Part shown: piece after piece, positions 1 through 12,300 of the stretch
How the letters are laid out: each line of letters starts with the position of its first letter
Numbering within the stretch: the stretch's first letter is position 1
Source: Buxus sempervirens
Taxonomy: Eukaryota > Streptophyta > Magnoliopsida > Buxales > Buxaceae
DNA length: 64,000 nucleotides
Reading direction: 5' to 3'
Assembly: GCA_947561395.2 (NCBI GenBank)
Contig: OX387195.1
Span: forward strand, 25,683,126 to 25,747,125
Notes under the pieces: model-generated
Told to the model about the DNA's origin: nothing
Database searches by the model: none
What the model saw: only the letters and a program-made list of their open reading frames with translations
Program-made: the position numbers and the translations under genes

Positions 1-223
1 TGATATCATTGCTATTAGAATCAGGTTGTTACACCATTTTACCAAACAATGTAGCATGGGTACTTAAAGCAAATGACAGGTATTTGTTGGGAAAGGTCAT
101 TACCTAATCCAAGCCTAAGCAAACTTATTTTTTATTGAGTAAATTACAAATACCTATCATAAGGTTCACTGTAATAGGAATATGTCTGCACCGCCTTAGC
201 TGACATAGAATTAACCACCACCC

Positions 224-224
<1 letters not shown>

Positions 225-263
<39 letters not shown>
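225..263. repeat. Homopolymer of 39 C (G39 on the minus strand)
   Basis: An uninterrupted run of 39 cytosines, followed a few bases later by a run of about 15 adenines. It lies beyond the last readable exon of the IDM1-like gene, probably in an intron. The length may be partly an assembly or sequencing artefact. If real, the G-rich strand could form a quadruplex. Confidence 0.95.
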
Positions 264-626
264 TGCATGCAACCAAAAAAAAAAAAAAACACTGCCAACA
301 CCACCACTTTAATCCCTTGAATATATAACTGAATGTTTTATCGCTTGTTAATAGGGGAATAACGTTTGGTGGTGGCAGCTGGTGTGGGTGAGGTCTGTCT
401 GCAGTGTTTGGTGATTGATGCTGGTGGTCACAAAGGGTTAGGTGATGTTAAAGAAGTAGGTGATAGTAATGTCAATAATTGGGAGTAATGATAGTTGACA
501 GTCCAAAATAGTTTGCATCTCAAAATCTTCTCAATGTTTGAGAAGGTAACTTTGACATATTCCAATGCTCTATAACTTAAGAGGAAGTAAGGGATGATAT
601 ACAGGCAGAAAAGAATTGAGAACTAC

Positions 627-3600
627 CTCTCCACACTTCTGCCCACAAAAGGTGCATGAAATATTGGATTCTCCATATCTAGCATCTGCTTCCTGTACAC
701 AAGATTGATGATCTACAACAGGCAAAACAGGTGGTTAATCACAGAACAGTTTTGCAGAATAGCAAAACCAAAAGGGAATTACATTTTGTCTGGCACAAAC
801 TGCATGTCAGCAATGGACAGCTAGTCATAACATCCCCATCAACAGTACTTGCACAAAATTTGCATGAACAATTTGGGCAGTGCCAAACCCCTGAGGGAAG
901 CATCTGCAATGAGAGGAAAAAATAAATATATTATCTGCTAAATGAGTAGCTATTGAGGAGAATCCAGTGCTGCATGTATCAATAGTAACAAAGAAGATTA
1001 ACTCCACAACCACAATATGTGTTCAATGTTTTACTACAGTTTCCCTTGGTTTGTAAGCTGGATCAATAGATAACCACATATCTCGGAGCACAATCAGCTA
1101 ACATGGCATTTTGACCATCACCTTTACCCATTATTTTGTTCAACTTCAGGAATTCCTGCTGCAGCTTATATATAGTGTATGGTTCAGAAGATAAATAATA
1201 TATATATATATATATAACCTTGAGTCAAACTAGGTTTTAAAATACTGATCTACTTAGCGGAGCTAATTTTATCTGTTACATGCATAATTAGCATAAAGTA
1301 TTAACCATGTCTCTGACACCTAGTCAAGCTGGAGGCCACACACCACCAACCCATAAATGAAAAGCAAAAAATCAAAAACAAATAAAAAATAAAAAATAAA
1401 ACTTCTTGCGGTAATTTTCAGAACTCTCATCTTGCAACATGCACTTGCCTTTCTCATCCATATTTCAAAACTTAAAGATTTTCCAATGTCACAATAATTA
1501 AATAAATAAAATAAATAAAGAAAAGAAAAGAAAAAAAAATGAACTCAATTGTTGTTAATGTTACCAGACCTATTCCACAAAGAAAATATACTAATGTATC
1601 AGTATTAGGCAATACCTCCATATCTAAGCAGCTTTGATGGAAAGTTGATGGACAACCATCACAACAGATTAAGACCCCACCATCACCACATATTCCACAT
1701 GTATCATCATTTGGATCATCACCATTAAAGTCAACAAAATGAAAAGGAGTGCGTTTGGACTCCTCTTGTTTATTCCATGCGTCTAGCTGGCATTTCAAAA
1801 GGGAATTACCAGTTTCCACATATATGTTTTGAAAAGGCTGTTGCAATTTACTTCCTGCATGGATCTCAAACTTAGAAACCGTGATGATTTCACTACAGCA
1901 ATCACAATGAATGCCATCTCTTGTAATCTCACCCTCCATCATTACTCGTGTGCATCTGCGTTTCTTATATTGCACTTTCCCACTCATTGGCACCGATCCC
2001 GAGTCGATCAACCAGGAAAGCAAGGTGAGCTTCCCATTATATGGGATGAAGTCGTCAGTATCAGAGTTTTCCCCGTTGTTAGAGCTGCGGACCAACAAAG
2101 CACAGCCAGTTTGCTCTCTGCCTTTTCTTCCTTGTACCAAACGAGCATTAGATCCAAAGGATTGCTGTTGATTCTTGACCGGCCCCTTTTTTATGATTCC
2201 AGTTAAATAACCCCGTTCTTGATGTAAAATCTCACCAGTTGCATAAGCCACTCCTGTGAGATGAGTAGATTTCTGGCTTTTGGAACAATCCCTTTTTTCT
2301 CTCCTCACATGAGATTTTTCATTTGTTCTTACTTTCAATGACTTACCACCATTCTTTGTAAGAGAAATAATCTTCCCTCCATTGCCATTTATTTGTATCT
2401 TTTTCTTTTCTTTCTCAATATTCTTCCGTCTTTTCCTCGTTAATTTACTGAGGATCTCATCAGATATTGGTGTAAAGGGAAAATTGGCTGCACTAGGCTC
2501 GGAATCACAACCCTCAGCATCAAATTGCTTCCGAAGTGCCACATAGGCATAGACGGCCGACCAATAAGTTGCTCCCGTGGGACTAACATACACTGCATCC
2601 TGGTAGTCTTTGTCCCTCCTAGGTCTGTAATCAATTGTCCATCCTGCACTCAGAACCATTCCCTTGATTTGCTCTCGTATTAACTGCTTTTCTGTTGCAA
2701 TACCACGCTTCAATTCCCGTTTCTTGTGCTTTGCTGTTGAAAGAATTTTTGACGGTGGGGTTATGTTTTCCCTTTTTCTTGTTCGTCCCGTAATACTTAC
2801 AGAATCCACTTTCTTTTTTCCCATAACTGACAAGGTATTGCTGGCTTTTGTTCCCAGATTGCAAGCTTTCCTGTTTTTATTTGAAATTTTTGGCAAATTT
2901 GGTTGATTCTTCTCTGGCGTTGAAAATGAACCAGCTTTCTTGTGTTTCTTTTTTGAACATAATGAATCATGAACATGTGTTTCCCCTTCAACAGTATCCC
3001 TTAACCTTAAGCCCTTTCTATGTTCTTCACCTTCCTGGTAACCACAATTATTCCGAGGCCTGCCCACCTGTTTCTTACTGTTGAGCATTGTTCTTAAGGC
3101 CCCCTTTGAGCCTGACAGCCTGATAGGTTCATCTACAGGGACTCTAAATTTCTCTCTCTGCTTATCAACTGTTTGAAACATTCGATCTTTGTTCATCCCG
3201 CATCTCTTATTGTTGGAACAATCAGTTTCCCTTTTGATTCCAACAACCGTGTTCCCAGTTTCATCGAACTTAACACGTTTTTTCTTGTCAACCGAAATGG
3301 ATTGGCTGCATCCAGTTCTGACTTCTCTCCTCCTAACACTTGATGTCACTGGCTTCAAACCAGAACGTCTACTTCTTCCAGTCTTGACTTCTTCAATGTC
3401 CAATAATTCCTCCTTCACCTTTTTCATGTCAATCCCATCATCTTCATTGTATTCAAAAACGTCTAACCTATTTCTCTTTCTTCCTCTTCCAGCTTCCTCA
3501 AGTACTTCCCCACAAATTTCAGCTTCTTCCCTGCGTTTGACGGGCTTTGAACATTTTCTCTTCCCATCAACTCTTTTCCCTTTCATAGACTGAGAACAAC

Positions 3601-3883
3601 CTACATTATTCTTCTTAAGAAAAATGTGACCATTGCAGTCTTTATTATTTTCGGACATGGATTTTCTGCGAGAATAAACTAATAAGTGCTCGCTGGACTC
3701 CACGTCACTGAATTTCAACGCAGGCCTCTTTTTCTCCTTCTTCGAGTCAAAAACGTTCCGCTTCCTTGAAGTAGAGGTTCCCTTCGTTCCATCCCCCTTA
3801 TCCTTAGCAGTAAGGCATCTCGGAGATACTCTACTCTTCTCCGTCTCTCCAGTCGAAGAACCAGATCTCGTTCTCCCTTTCAT
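627..3883 (-). CDS. IDM1-like PHD-finger protein of the GNAT/PHD family, 5' part (three exons; gene continues left of the window)
   Basis: Nuclear chromatin protein by family: plant PHD-finger proteins with an acyl-CoA N-acyltransferase domain, which include the histone acetyltransferase IDM1. Exons read from the sequence: 3883-1616, 903-783, 712-627, with GT-AG junctions that keep frame. The ATG at 3883 (MKGRTRSG) was chosen because the open frame further upstream begins only with TTG. Exon 1 gives 756 residues: a long basic Lys/Arg/Ser-rich region, a conserved block near residues 405-470 (DAVYVSPTGATYWSA), a TPL-binding-like block near 611-700 (GKLTLLSWLIDSG), then the start of a PHD finger (DDTCGICGDGG, FHQSC). 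Exon 2 completes that finger (WHCPNCSCKFC) and starts a second Cys/His module, which exon 3 finishes (YHQSC, CTFCGQKCGE). The acetyltransferase domain expected next is not in the window. The PHD sequence looks closer to the IDM1-like paralogue group than to IDM1 itself; that is family memory, not a search. Confidence 0.88.
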
Positions 3884-4034
3884 ATGTCGTAACAAGCACA
3901 AATAACCTAGATTCAACTCGGCCCTCTTTCTCAATAAAAAATCATCTCAAACCCGTCAATAAACTCCACATAGACTGCACCACAAGCCCTAAAATCATCT
4001 TCCATCGATCTCAAATTAGATCACCGTCTGTAAC

Positions 4035-4171
4035 GCTGAAAATCCTACACCAAAAGCGAAAACATGATAAAGATCATCTCTAGAACGGAACAATATCGCA
4101 GAACAACAAGGCATTTAGTAGGGAGAAACAAAAACACTCCCTACCGACATCGACCGAGTAAAACGCTTACC
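4035..4171 (-). other. Probable 5' UTR intron of the IDM1-like gene
   Basis: Upstream of the ATG on the minus strand a strong donor (GACTAG, then GTAAGC) lies at 4171/4170. A good acceptor (pyrimidine-rich, ending TTTTCAG) lies at 4037-4036, so the second leader exon would start at 4035. This predicts a leader intron of 135 bases at 4036-4170. It is inferred from splice signals only. Confidence 0.45.
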
Positions 4172-4249
4172 TAGTCTGAATCTCAGTATTTTCGTTTTCC
4201 GGCAGCTCCGGCACCGGACTCCGTTAATCGGTACAGAAAATTTGAGTAT

Positions 4250-6054
4250 GCAAATTCGGAGAGGGAGAAAATAGGAGCACTGGTAAACGATCACTGAGAC
4301 ACGAAGAATAGAAGTCGAAGAAGAAGACTAAGAGGCTGTTTTCCGATGAGCAATGATCATCAAGGCGTGCATAAGGCAAAGGGATCTCACAGCAGTCTAC
4401 GTGGCGAGGCACCATTTGTTCAATTGTCAAGAAGTAGGACCCACATCATCTTCCCCGTTGGTTTTCTCACCCAGTAGTAGCTGGCCACGAATAGGAGCTG
4501 CGTATTACTCAGCATTGCGACACCGTAGATAATGTCTCCTTTTGGATATTTTGTCGGGCGTCAAAATTTAAATACTTAATTTCTTTCTTCTTTTGGTTTT
4601 CCCTCCGCCCTTATCCTTTTATAATGGATCCTTTGTTTTAAAGCTTGCACGGGCGGGTTCCTTGATCTTGTGAGATGCTTTCCCTCCAAGCCCTCTAGCC
4701 TCTCGTTGGTAGGAATCGTTCGCGCCCAGCCGGGATGAACAGCTGCTCTCTTTAACCTCACCGACAAGCACGCGAACGGCAGGACTTCCGTCTTTTTAAC
4801 GTTTTGCGTGCTCTTAGATCGAAACGGTACAAAACTTGGGGAGCTTCCCGTCATCTGTGCGGATTTCTACCAATCTGGTATTAGGGTTCATCCTCCACCT
4901 TGAGGAACTAGCAGGACAATGAAACATTCGACCTCTCCGTAGAGGAGATCGAGGTATGTATATTTCTATGAATTTGTCATGCTGAGAGAAAAGGAAAGGT
5001 TTATTAAGATGACTGCAACTGTGGAAACCACTCTTTGTGAACTGCTTATTGCGAGATGTGTTCGAGATCGGCTTGTGCTCTTGTAATCCCAGACCAAGAC
5101 TTGAAGAGATGCCAAAAAAAAGGTGCCATCGTCGATAACGTGGTTAAAAAATTATCCGGTGAAAACGCCATCCACTAGCTCCGTCACTAGAACAGCGAGC
5201 AAAAACACGGTGTGGACGTTTGAATAACCGTTCTGTCTAGGACAGAGAAGGATCTGACAATCGAGGGAGCGTCTATCGGAGAGAGGATATCTACTGTTGT
5301 TGCATCAGCAATTGCGGATGAATCCGGCTCCGGGATAAGAAGGTGGCTTGGTGCGATTCTGTGTAACAAGATGGCCGGCATGGGGCAAGAAGTGGACGAG
5401 TCTTTAATCTGGCAAGGGTTTGGATCTGTTTCGATCTAAATGAAAAAAACAAAAAAAAAAAAAAACAAAAAGAGAACGTGTGAAGAGACGGAAGCCTCGT
5501 CCGTTTACATGCTTGTTGGTGACGTCGGCAGGAACGACGGAGCTTCTGAGAAAAATTTTTTTTTAATATAAAGCTGCGTACTTCTGCCCTTTAATGTGAT
5601 TCGAACCTCTTAATCATGCATGTTCTTTTGCTGCAACTCATTCTTATCATTAGAAGGTGCCTGTAGTTTGATGCAGCCGCGTTAATATCCCGGCTCCTTC
5701 TCATTGTTTTTGGAGTCGAAATCGATTTCAGAGAAGCTTTGGAGTGTATTTGAATCATAGGAGTTGCAAATCGAATTGAGGTGGTTGCATTGGAATTCTT
5801 TAACCATCAATTTGTTTGTTCTTTTCTTTTTCCACTCTTTTTGAAATGTTGAGTTCTGATTTTTATGTTAATGGGTAATTCTACAAGTATGAGATGAAGA
5901 TCTAGTTTGTCGAACATATGGTTATTTAGTTACAGGAATTTTGTATATCTTCATTATAATTTTTTCCGTTTTTCCTTCTTCTTCGGTCTCTTTGGGTTGG
6001 GTTGGAGAGGTTGTCGGGGAGTGTTGTGGGGTGGTTGGGGGTTGGGTTGTTAAG
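4250..6054. other. Intergenic region between the IDM1-like and SRR1-like genes; no gene recognised
   Basis: The first part would hold the shared upstream region of two diverging genes. From about 4570 to 5550 the base composition is richer in GC than its surroundings and short stretches look coding-like, but all frames are broken and I recognise no protein family. It may be a decayed transposon or an unrecognised leader of the downstream gene. A clean donor (GAGGTATG) near 4954 is compatible with a leader exon but has no other support. Confidence 0.4.
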
Positions 6055-6437
6055 TGTTACGGGCTTAATCGTTGTCCCAAAAGCCCCAGGACTTACGGAG
6101 GCCTATCTAGTTAAGCACTTCAACATTAGGATCGTACCTTTCGACCATGCTTTCCTAGCTGACATTCACAACAGCTACTGCATGGACGTTGACTTGGTGG
6201 TAGCCCTTTCCCTTTTGGTGTCTTTGCTTATCTATTAATATTCAATGACTTAGCTCCATGCCCATACATAATAACATGGCATTTTAATCCAGCCTATAGG
6301 TTGTCTTCATCATGACTTGAAACCGGGAGGTGATGCCTGCTCTGATACCATTTGTTACGTACCTAATTGTTGTTCGAAAAGCCGTAGGACTTATGGAGAC
6401 TTATTTAGCTAAGCACTTAACATTTAGGATTGTAACA
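6055..6437 (-). mobile_element. Complete TRIM (terminal-repeat retrotransposon in miniature)
   Basis: Two direct repeats of about 85 bases, 6055-6139 and 6353-6437, both starting TGTTACG. The right copy ends GTAACA, giving the TG...CA ends of an LTR. The element is flanked by a perfect 5-base duplication, TTAAG, at 6050-6054 and 6438-6442. Just inside the right LTR the minus strand reads TGGTATCAGAGC (6351-6340), the primer-binding site for initiator methionine tRNA. This sets the orientation as minus, with 6353-6437 as the 5' LTR. The internal part is only about 213 bases and encodes nothing, so the element depends on enzymes of other retrotransposons. The LTRs differ at roughly 15-20 positions, so the insertion is not recent. 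No 5S-like promoter of the Cassandra type was seen. Confidence 0.88.
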
Positions 6438-7006
6438 TTAAGTGAGAAACATCTCCAGAAAGAAAATGAAGAGAAGCTTTACGTGTGATCCTAAGTACAG
6501 CCGTTACCATCATACTAGAAAATTCTTGGGGGAAGACAGTTGAGGGTAAAACAAAACTACTCTATGATATATATATAAGCAAAAATTAGATAAAACTCGG
6601 TTGTTTGCATTGGGTTGTTCTAGTTTGGATTGCAATAACAATGATGAGATGGATCATCCTAACTAGTTGGGTTTCCAACATGATTCTTTTTCCTTTAGTC
6701 CAATCTGTAACATACCTTTTATTTGGTGACATTACGTGCATATGGATAATTTTGAAGTGACTCATCCATTTTTGGATCTAATTGGGATGCCTAGTTGATG
6801 TTGTTACTTATCACAATTCATAAATCCACCTATGGCAAATTTTGAACTCTGTTGAGAGTGAGTGACAACAATATGTTCCCAAACAGATGGAGTATTTTCA
6901 TAACACCTTGATTTGACACATAAAGCATGTGGAGATGTCAAACCTTCACCCTTCACCAACCCAACTGTGATGAGGCTATAAACTTGAATGAGTTTAGAAT
7001 CTTAGG

Positions 7007-7220
7007 TTGCACATGGTCATGAGTTGATTTCTTGATTTTACTGCAGCTATCTGTTGTTGGCTAGTATATTTTATTTACAAACTTGGGGGATCAAGACTAC
7101 ACACAGTCATGAATTTAAATTCTTCATTTTGCTGCAATCGTCTGTTATTCTTGACTATTATATGTTATTTACATGTTGTAATCTGACTATTATATATCAT
7201 TTACATGTTGCAATCAGTTA
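7007..7220. repeat. Degenerate tandem repeats upstream of the SRR1-like gene
   Basis: Two diverged units of roughly 100 bases share the order 'gtcatga ... ttctt.attt ... tgctgca ... tctgtt'. The second unit ends in a sharper repeat of period 32 (7152-7183 and 7184-7215, starting tgactattatat). It lies in the long untranslated or intergenic stretch 6438-8540, which otherwise shows only AT-rich sequence and no coding exon that I can support. Confidence 0.6.
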
Positions 7221-8540
7221 TTTGGTTTTATATCAAAACTCATACTTCAGTGTACCATACATGATAGAGAAATAACATATGTACAACTCTCTTGTCATAC
7301 ATCTCTGCTTGACTAAAGCTAGTCTTAGTATTCCTATTTTATAACATGTTTTTAGTTTTTTACATCATTTCCAAGATAATTTTAGGCTTCATCACAAACT
7401 CTCATTCTTTACAAATTTTTATACCCATTTCCCCTGAACTTTCCTTTCCTTAGGTGTAAAATTTCTCCCAAAATTAGAATTATAAACTCTCAAATCCATG
7501 ACTTACAAAACTAAAGAAAATTTTTTCCATTTTTTTATTTGATTTTCTTTTTTTCTAAATTTTCTAATTGGTCTTAACTACCCTTTGAATTTCTTCTTAA
7601 AAATTAATTTTTTCAATGATAATGACATGCATTATATATGTCAAAACTTAAGGGTATATTTTTTACACCCCTTTTTATTTAACACCTTGTAACTGAAATT
7701 CTGAAGTAGTTAGCTAATTAAGGACATGTGTTATCTATAAGTCTGTTTGGAGGGTTTTTGAACCTATCTAAATTCTGGAAGTGTTACTGAATTTGTAGGC
7801 TTATGGTTTTTTATTTATATTTTGTCCTCTTATGGCTTCTAGTGAGGATAAAAAGGGTTTCTAAGCTTCTAAACATGGAAGAGAAAAAAGGACTCAAATT
7901 TTTTTTTCCAAAATCAGTAATTTTCAGGTCGCTATAATAATCCACTTGACATGGTAATTAAACATTTTTGTGCTTTGTATCCTGAATGAGCTGTATTTGG
8001 GAAGATCCTTCTCGAAATTTTTTTAATTTTTTATTCCTTTATTTTTTCCCTTTTTCAGATTAAAATGCTTCGTGCAAAATATGCTTCTTCTTAACTGATG
8101 TGACTGTGCTGAAGGTTGTTTCAAAGTCGTGCTTAGTATCATATCACCTAACATGCTCTTCTAGATCTAACTTCATCGGTACTTTGTTCTTCTTCTTTTT
8201 TTCTTTTTTATTGAGTGGCATCAACAATAGTAATGGAAGCTGCTTACCGTGTGAAGTAGATCCTAGTGAAGAAACTAATTTTTTTTGCTTTTCAACTATT
8301 CAGGTAAGATCTTAATGTTGCTACATGTGAGAGGTCAGGGCTTATATTGTGTTCTTACTGTCCAGTCCTTAATGTTACAAATCTTATGACACCTAAGATT
8401 ACCGTGATGCCATTGGCTTGTACAACAAAGAAGCAGCAGCAGCTCAAAAAGTTGCAACAGCATTTGACAGTGCACATTCTGAATTTCTTGATACTGCAGC
8501 ATTAGTTACCAATCAAATGAAATACAATCCACCTATTATA

Positions 8541-9386
8541 ATGGCTGCAAATGAAAGGAATCTAAAACCCCAGACCCATAGCTCTAATCCCTGTGGAGAC
8601 TGGACAATTGTTATGAGTCGTCGTAGCAAACAGAGGAGAAAAACTCTTCCCAACATGGAAATAATCGAAAAACAACAGCAATCATGGGCTCCAACGGACA
8701 ATGAAATCAATCCCGAAAGAGAATCAAGACTGAATCAGAAGATGCAGATCTGCATTAAGAAACTTGAGCATTCTCAATTCTATAGTGCTTTGATGGATCA
8801 AGTTCAAACTCCTCAAATGCTTGCCCTTTTTTCTCAGGTTTTGGGCTCTGAAGATAAAATGCAGATGGTTATATATGGGATTGGCAGCATTGAATCATAT
8901 GAACCCCCACGATTACAGCTTAGCCTTGCAATCTTGATCAAGAGAAAGTTCAGTTGGATTGGAGATATCGAGGTTTTCGATCCAGTTATTTCAACGACAG
9001 AAGTTAGGGTTTTGCAAGCTCTGGGTTGTTCTGTTCTGTCCATAAATGAGCAAGGACGAAGACTGGCATTAAAGCCGACATTGTTCTACATGCCACATTG
9101 TGAGGCAGAGTTATACAACAATCTGTTACATGCAAATTGGAAAGTAGAACTCTTGCAACGTATTGTAATGTTTGGTAACAGCTATGAAATGTACAAGCGT
9201 CATGTATCGGAGTTTAAGAACTCAGTTGTTGTTGATTCGGCAAAGCATGTCTTGGCAGCTTGTAGTTTCACAAGTGAATTTGCAATCAATACGGTTTCTG
9301 AAGAATTTTTTGGGGCTTTTCATGATTCAAGCTGGCATTTTTTTAATCTAGATCCAGGAATGGAGCTACCGCAGATTCAGTTGTAA
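8541..9386 (+). CDS. SRR1: SRR1-like protein
   Basis: Homologue of Arabidopsis SENSITIVITY TO RED LIGHT REDUCED 1, a protein of phytochrome-B signalling and circadian clock function whose biochemistry is unresolved. The 281-residue product matches the family's usual size of about 275. The frame stays open upstream to about 8418, but only with a TTG start. ATG codons occur at 8518 and 8541, and 8541 (MAANERN) gives a protein that begins like the family, shortly before the conserved GDWTIV and a basic stretch (SRRSKQRRK). The SRR1 domain begins near residue 109 with VIYGIGSIES. It continues through VFDPVIS, ALGCSVLSINEQGRR, LFYMPHCEAELYNN and GNSYEMY. No intron interrupts the coding part. A donor near 8303 (CAGGTAAG) suggests that a leader intron may precede it. 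Confidence 0.92.
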   Translation: MAANERNLKPQTHSSNPCGDWTIVMSRRSKQRRKTLPNMEIIEKQQQSWAPTDNEINPERESRLNQKMQICIKKLEHSQFYSALMDQVQTPQMLALFSQVLGSEDKMQMVIYGIGSIESYEPPRLQLSLAILIKRKFSWIGDIEVFDPVISTTEVRVLQALGCSVLSINEQGRRLALKPTLFYMPHCEAELYNNLLHANWKVELLQRIVMFGNSYEMYKRHVSEFKNSVVVDSAKHVLAACSFTSEFAINTVSEEFFGAFHDSSWHFFNLDPGMELPQIQL

Positions 9387-12300
9387 AATGAAGAATTTGG
9401 AAGGAAAAAAATTGTATTTCTATTTTTTCTGACTTGGACGGAGATGCCAAATTAAAAAAGCAATGCATTTTCACCTTGATTCTTCAATTGGGAAAGCATA
9501 TAAGGAAAAACAAAAGAAAGAAAACATTATTCAGGTTAGTCTTAGTACTTGAGCACTTTTGGATTAGCTTTTTCCTTTGTCCAGAAATCAAACTGTAAAA
9601 GATTTAGGTGTTCATTCTTGATGAGTAGAAAGGCATCCTTTTAAAAGCAATTAGTTCTCTCCACGTTGCCAAGTAGATTTAATTAACTGTCAAATTGTCA
9701 ATTAATTGTATAATATGTAGTAATTTTTTTTTCTCAGAAAAAGGCTAAAATAACTGTTTGTTATCTTCCATCTTGTATTGGAATTATGATGCTGTTCATC
9801 ATTTGATTAAAAAAAATAAACTTAATGCTGTTCATCAATTCAAATTAGATCCCAACGAAAATGTGTATTGTGTTTTTAAGATATGCCAGGAGTTAGTATC
9901 TTGATGCCTAGATTTCCATGCATATAATGCAGTTTCTGCTCAGAACTTAGCAAAGTAGAGAGTGTTAGGTCTTATTTTGGAATTCGCTGTGAATACTGTT
10001 TATACATGCTGACGCAGTTTCCAGTTTTATTTATTTATATTAAAATCTTACCTTTACCGGTCACCAAACAAACGAAGGTAAAAAAGGAGATATATTTACC
10101 TTCAGGATTCAGGGTTTCAAGTCTTGGTTCTCAACCATCGCATGGGTTAGTTTACCGATTTTTTTCTTCAGGAGTCTATGAGATTATGCGTGATAAATGT
10201 TTGCTCAGCCTCAATAAAACCAGAAAAAAAAGAAAAAAAAAAGGGAAACTGATTTGATAATGTTTAAAAGCATAACCATAAAAGCAATTGGTTAGAAGCT
10301 CATAATGACCTAACATTCAGTCTCTGTAGGTTCTTTGGAGATCTTCCTTAGTAATTTTAATGGCCATACTTAACAGTTCGCACTCCTGTTTCAGATCTGC
10401 GATTTAACTTGCTCCTGCTTTGTGGTTTGTGATGCTCAGTCCATAATTTATTATTCACAGACTAATGATGGAAGCCTATCTATTATGGGAGAATGATGGC
10501 TGATATCCTTGATTCTTTACTCTTACAGACTTTGGGGTAGTTCGGCTCCTCCTCTTGCAAACCTTTCTTGTTCTTATTCCCCAGAAAGATCACAATCTGA
10601 GAGTCTGAATGCTTTGATTACACACTTTATAGAACTGTAGAAAGTAGAAAACCAAATTAGCAAAAATGTGATTGTTATATGGCATGTGGGCTTAGGATAT
10701 AGATTTGTTGTGTGCTTCTGGCCTTTGCTGGTGATTGGTCTAGTCAACTTTGCCCTTTCAATGAGTTGTCCATCTTCAAAAACTTTGTGGGTTGCCAGAA
10801 ATGACCAAAGATTTTATTTGAGCAAGTTTATCATTTATGCTTTGTTGGATTTGAACCAGTTCTGGTGATATGCCAAACAAAAAAAATAAAATCAGTGCAG
10901 GCTGGGTTTTCTCCAAAGCCACATTGCTTACGTCAATGAAGAGTAGCTTTATTTTAGCTAATCTTATTTTGCTGCATTAGAAAAGGAGCTCTTTCTTTCT
11001 TGTTTTTCTTTTTGACATCCTACAAGAGGGATCTCTCAATGGTCAGATGGGATACATTTCTACATTTATCAGACCATTGGTCAGGGCATCTTAGTCCTCT
11101 CTCCGAATATTCTTGGTTTAGTTAAATAGCCTGTTGGAACTTCAGTTTTACTCTTGTTATAATTTGCTTGTGTAAGCACTGTATGATACTTCAGTTTCAG
11201 TTATTTGACCTTATTATATGGGAAATATTATTTCCATTGGTGATTATTCACTTCTTATCCTGATTAATAAAAGATTCATATAGACATCAGCACTAACATT
11301 GGAGGAAATGACCACTAGGATAGCTGTCAATTGTTGTGCACATCATACTGTCTTGGTCATTTGTCATCTCAGCTATACTTCTATGAACAATCACTGGAGC
11401 TACTTTGGGAATCGCTTTTATGTGATCAAATATTTGGGATCTTCTATACTTGCAAAAACATGATATTTCTAATCTTATGATTCCTACTTCTTAGTTTTTC
11501 TATTTGTCCTGATGTCATTATATCTGCTGAACTGTCTATGATCATGTGTTTGCTGGCTCTTTAACATATGCTCCATAAAGCATAGCTATTTCTTGCCAGT
11601 GTCTTGTGAAAATTCCGTTTCATCTTGATCAGAATTCTTCTGTTGCATAACACTTGGAAGTACATGTCCACTTCAGTCAACCATCCAATTGTCTTGAGGA
11701 AAATATCCTCCTTAATTTCTCTATGCATTTGAATAATCTTGCTTAAATCTTGGCAGTGGTAACCAAGATCTGTACTAATGAGAAAATCTTGGCAAAAATG
11801 TTGCATAAAATACTTATTTATGGTATCTACAAAAACCTGCTGTAGCAGATGAGAGGTCTCTGGAGTTGGGATTCTTGATGGAGCCATTATATGTGATTCG
11901 AATTTGTGAAGAGCCCTATTTAGTGACTTACAGATACAAACTAGTCCACATCCTGGTCAATAACTTCTTCCCCCGACAAATGCTACCTTGTGACTACCTT
12001 GGAGACAGTCCAATGGAAGAAGGTTTAGAACTCAAATGATAAATTCAAACTGAGAAACTGCCTTTCCTTGGAATGGATTTAATACTTGAATATCCGCTGG
12101 ACAGACTGTTGGCTTTCTGAGATTGTTTTTTATGGTACCATGAAGCGGTTTGCCATATATTCATTCCTAGTTTGGTAAGGCATGATATTAATGACTGGAA
12201 TACCCTGGAAGACATATCATGGATTACTTTGGATTAGTCTCAGGTTTTTTAAGTTACAAACTGAAGGAACCGTCCTTTGATTGAGCTGTGAAGGAAAATC

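Noticed and set aside
125..307. Minus-strand frame encoding a poly-glycine stretch
   Set aside because: It is only the translation of the G39 homopolymer and its start is not supported.
1..626. Next exon of the IDM1-like gene inside the window
   Set aside because: I looked on the minus strand for an acceptor followed by the expected conserved residues and found none, so the exon must lie further left.
3884..3934. Longer N-terminus for the IDM1-like protein
   Set aside because: The upstream extension starts at TTG; the first ATG in frame is at 3883.
5585..5640. Possible tRNA (minus strand contains aggttcgaatcac)
   Set aside because: A B-box-like string is present but no cloverleaf arms or A box at the right distance could be found.
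6002..6238. Plus-strand frame across the TRIM
   Set aside because: It overlaps the LTR and internal part of a non-coding miniature element and starts at TTG or ATG by chance.
8418..8540. Extended N-terminus of the SRR1-like protein
   Set aside because: It begins with TTG; the added residues do not resemble the family and probably come from the leader.
11561..11887. 108-codon minus-strand frame with ATG
   Set aside because: No recognisable family, no neighbour or splice support; AT-rich DNA gives frames of this size by chance.
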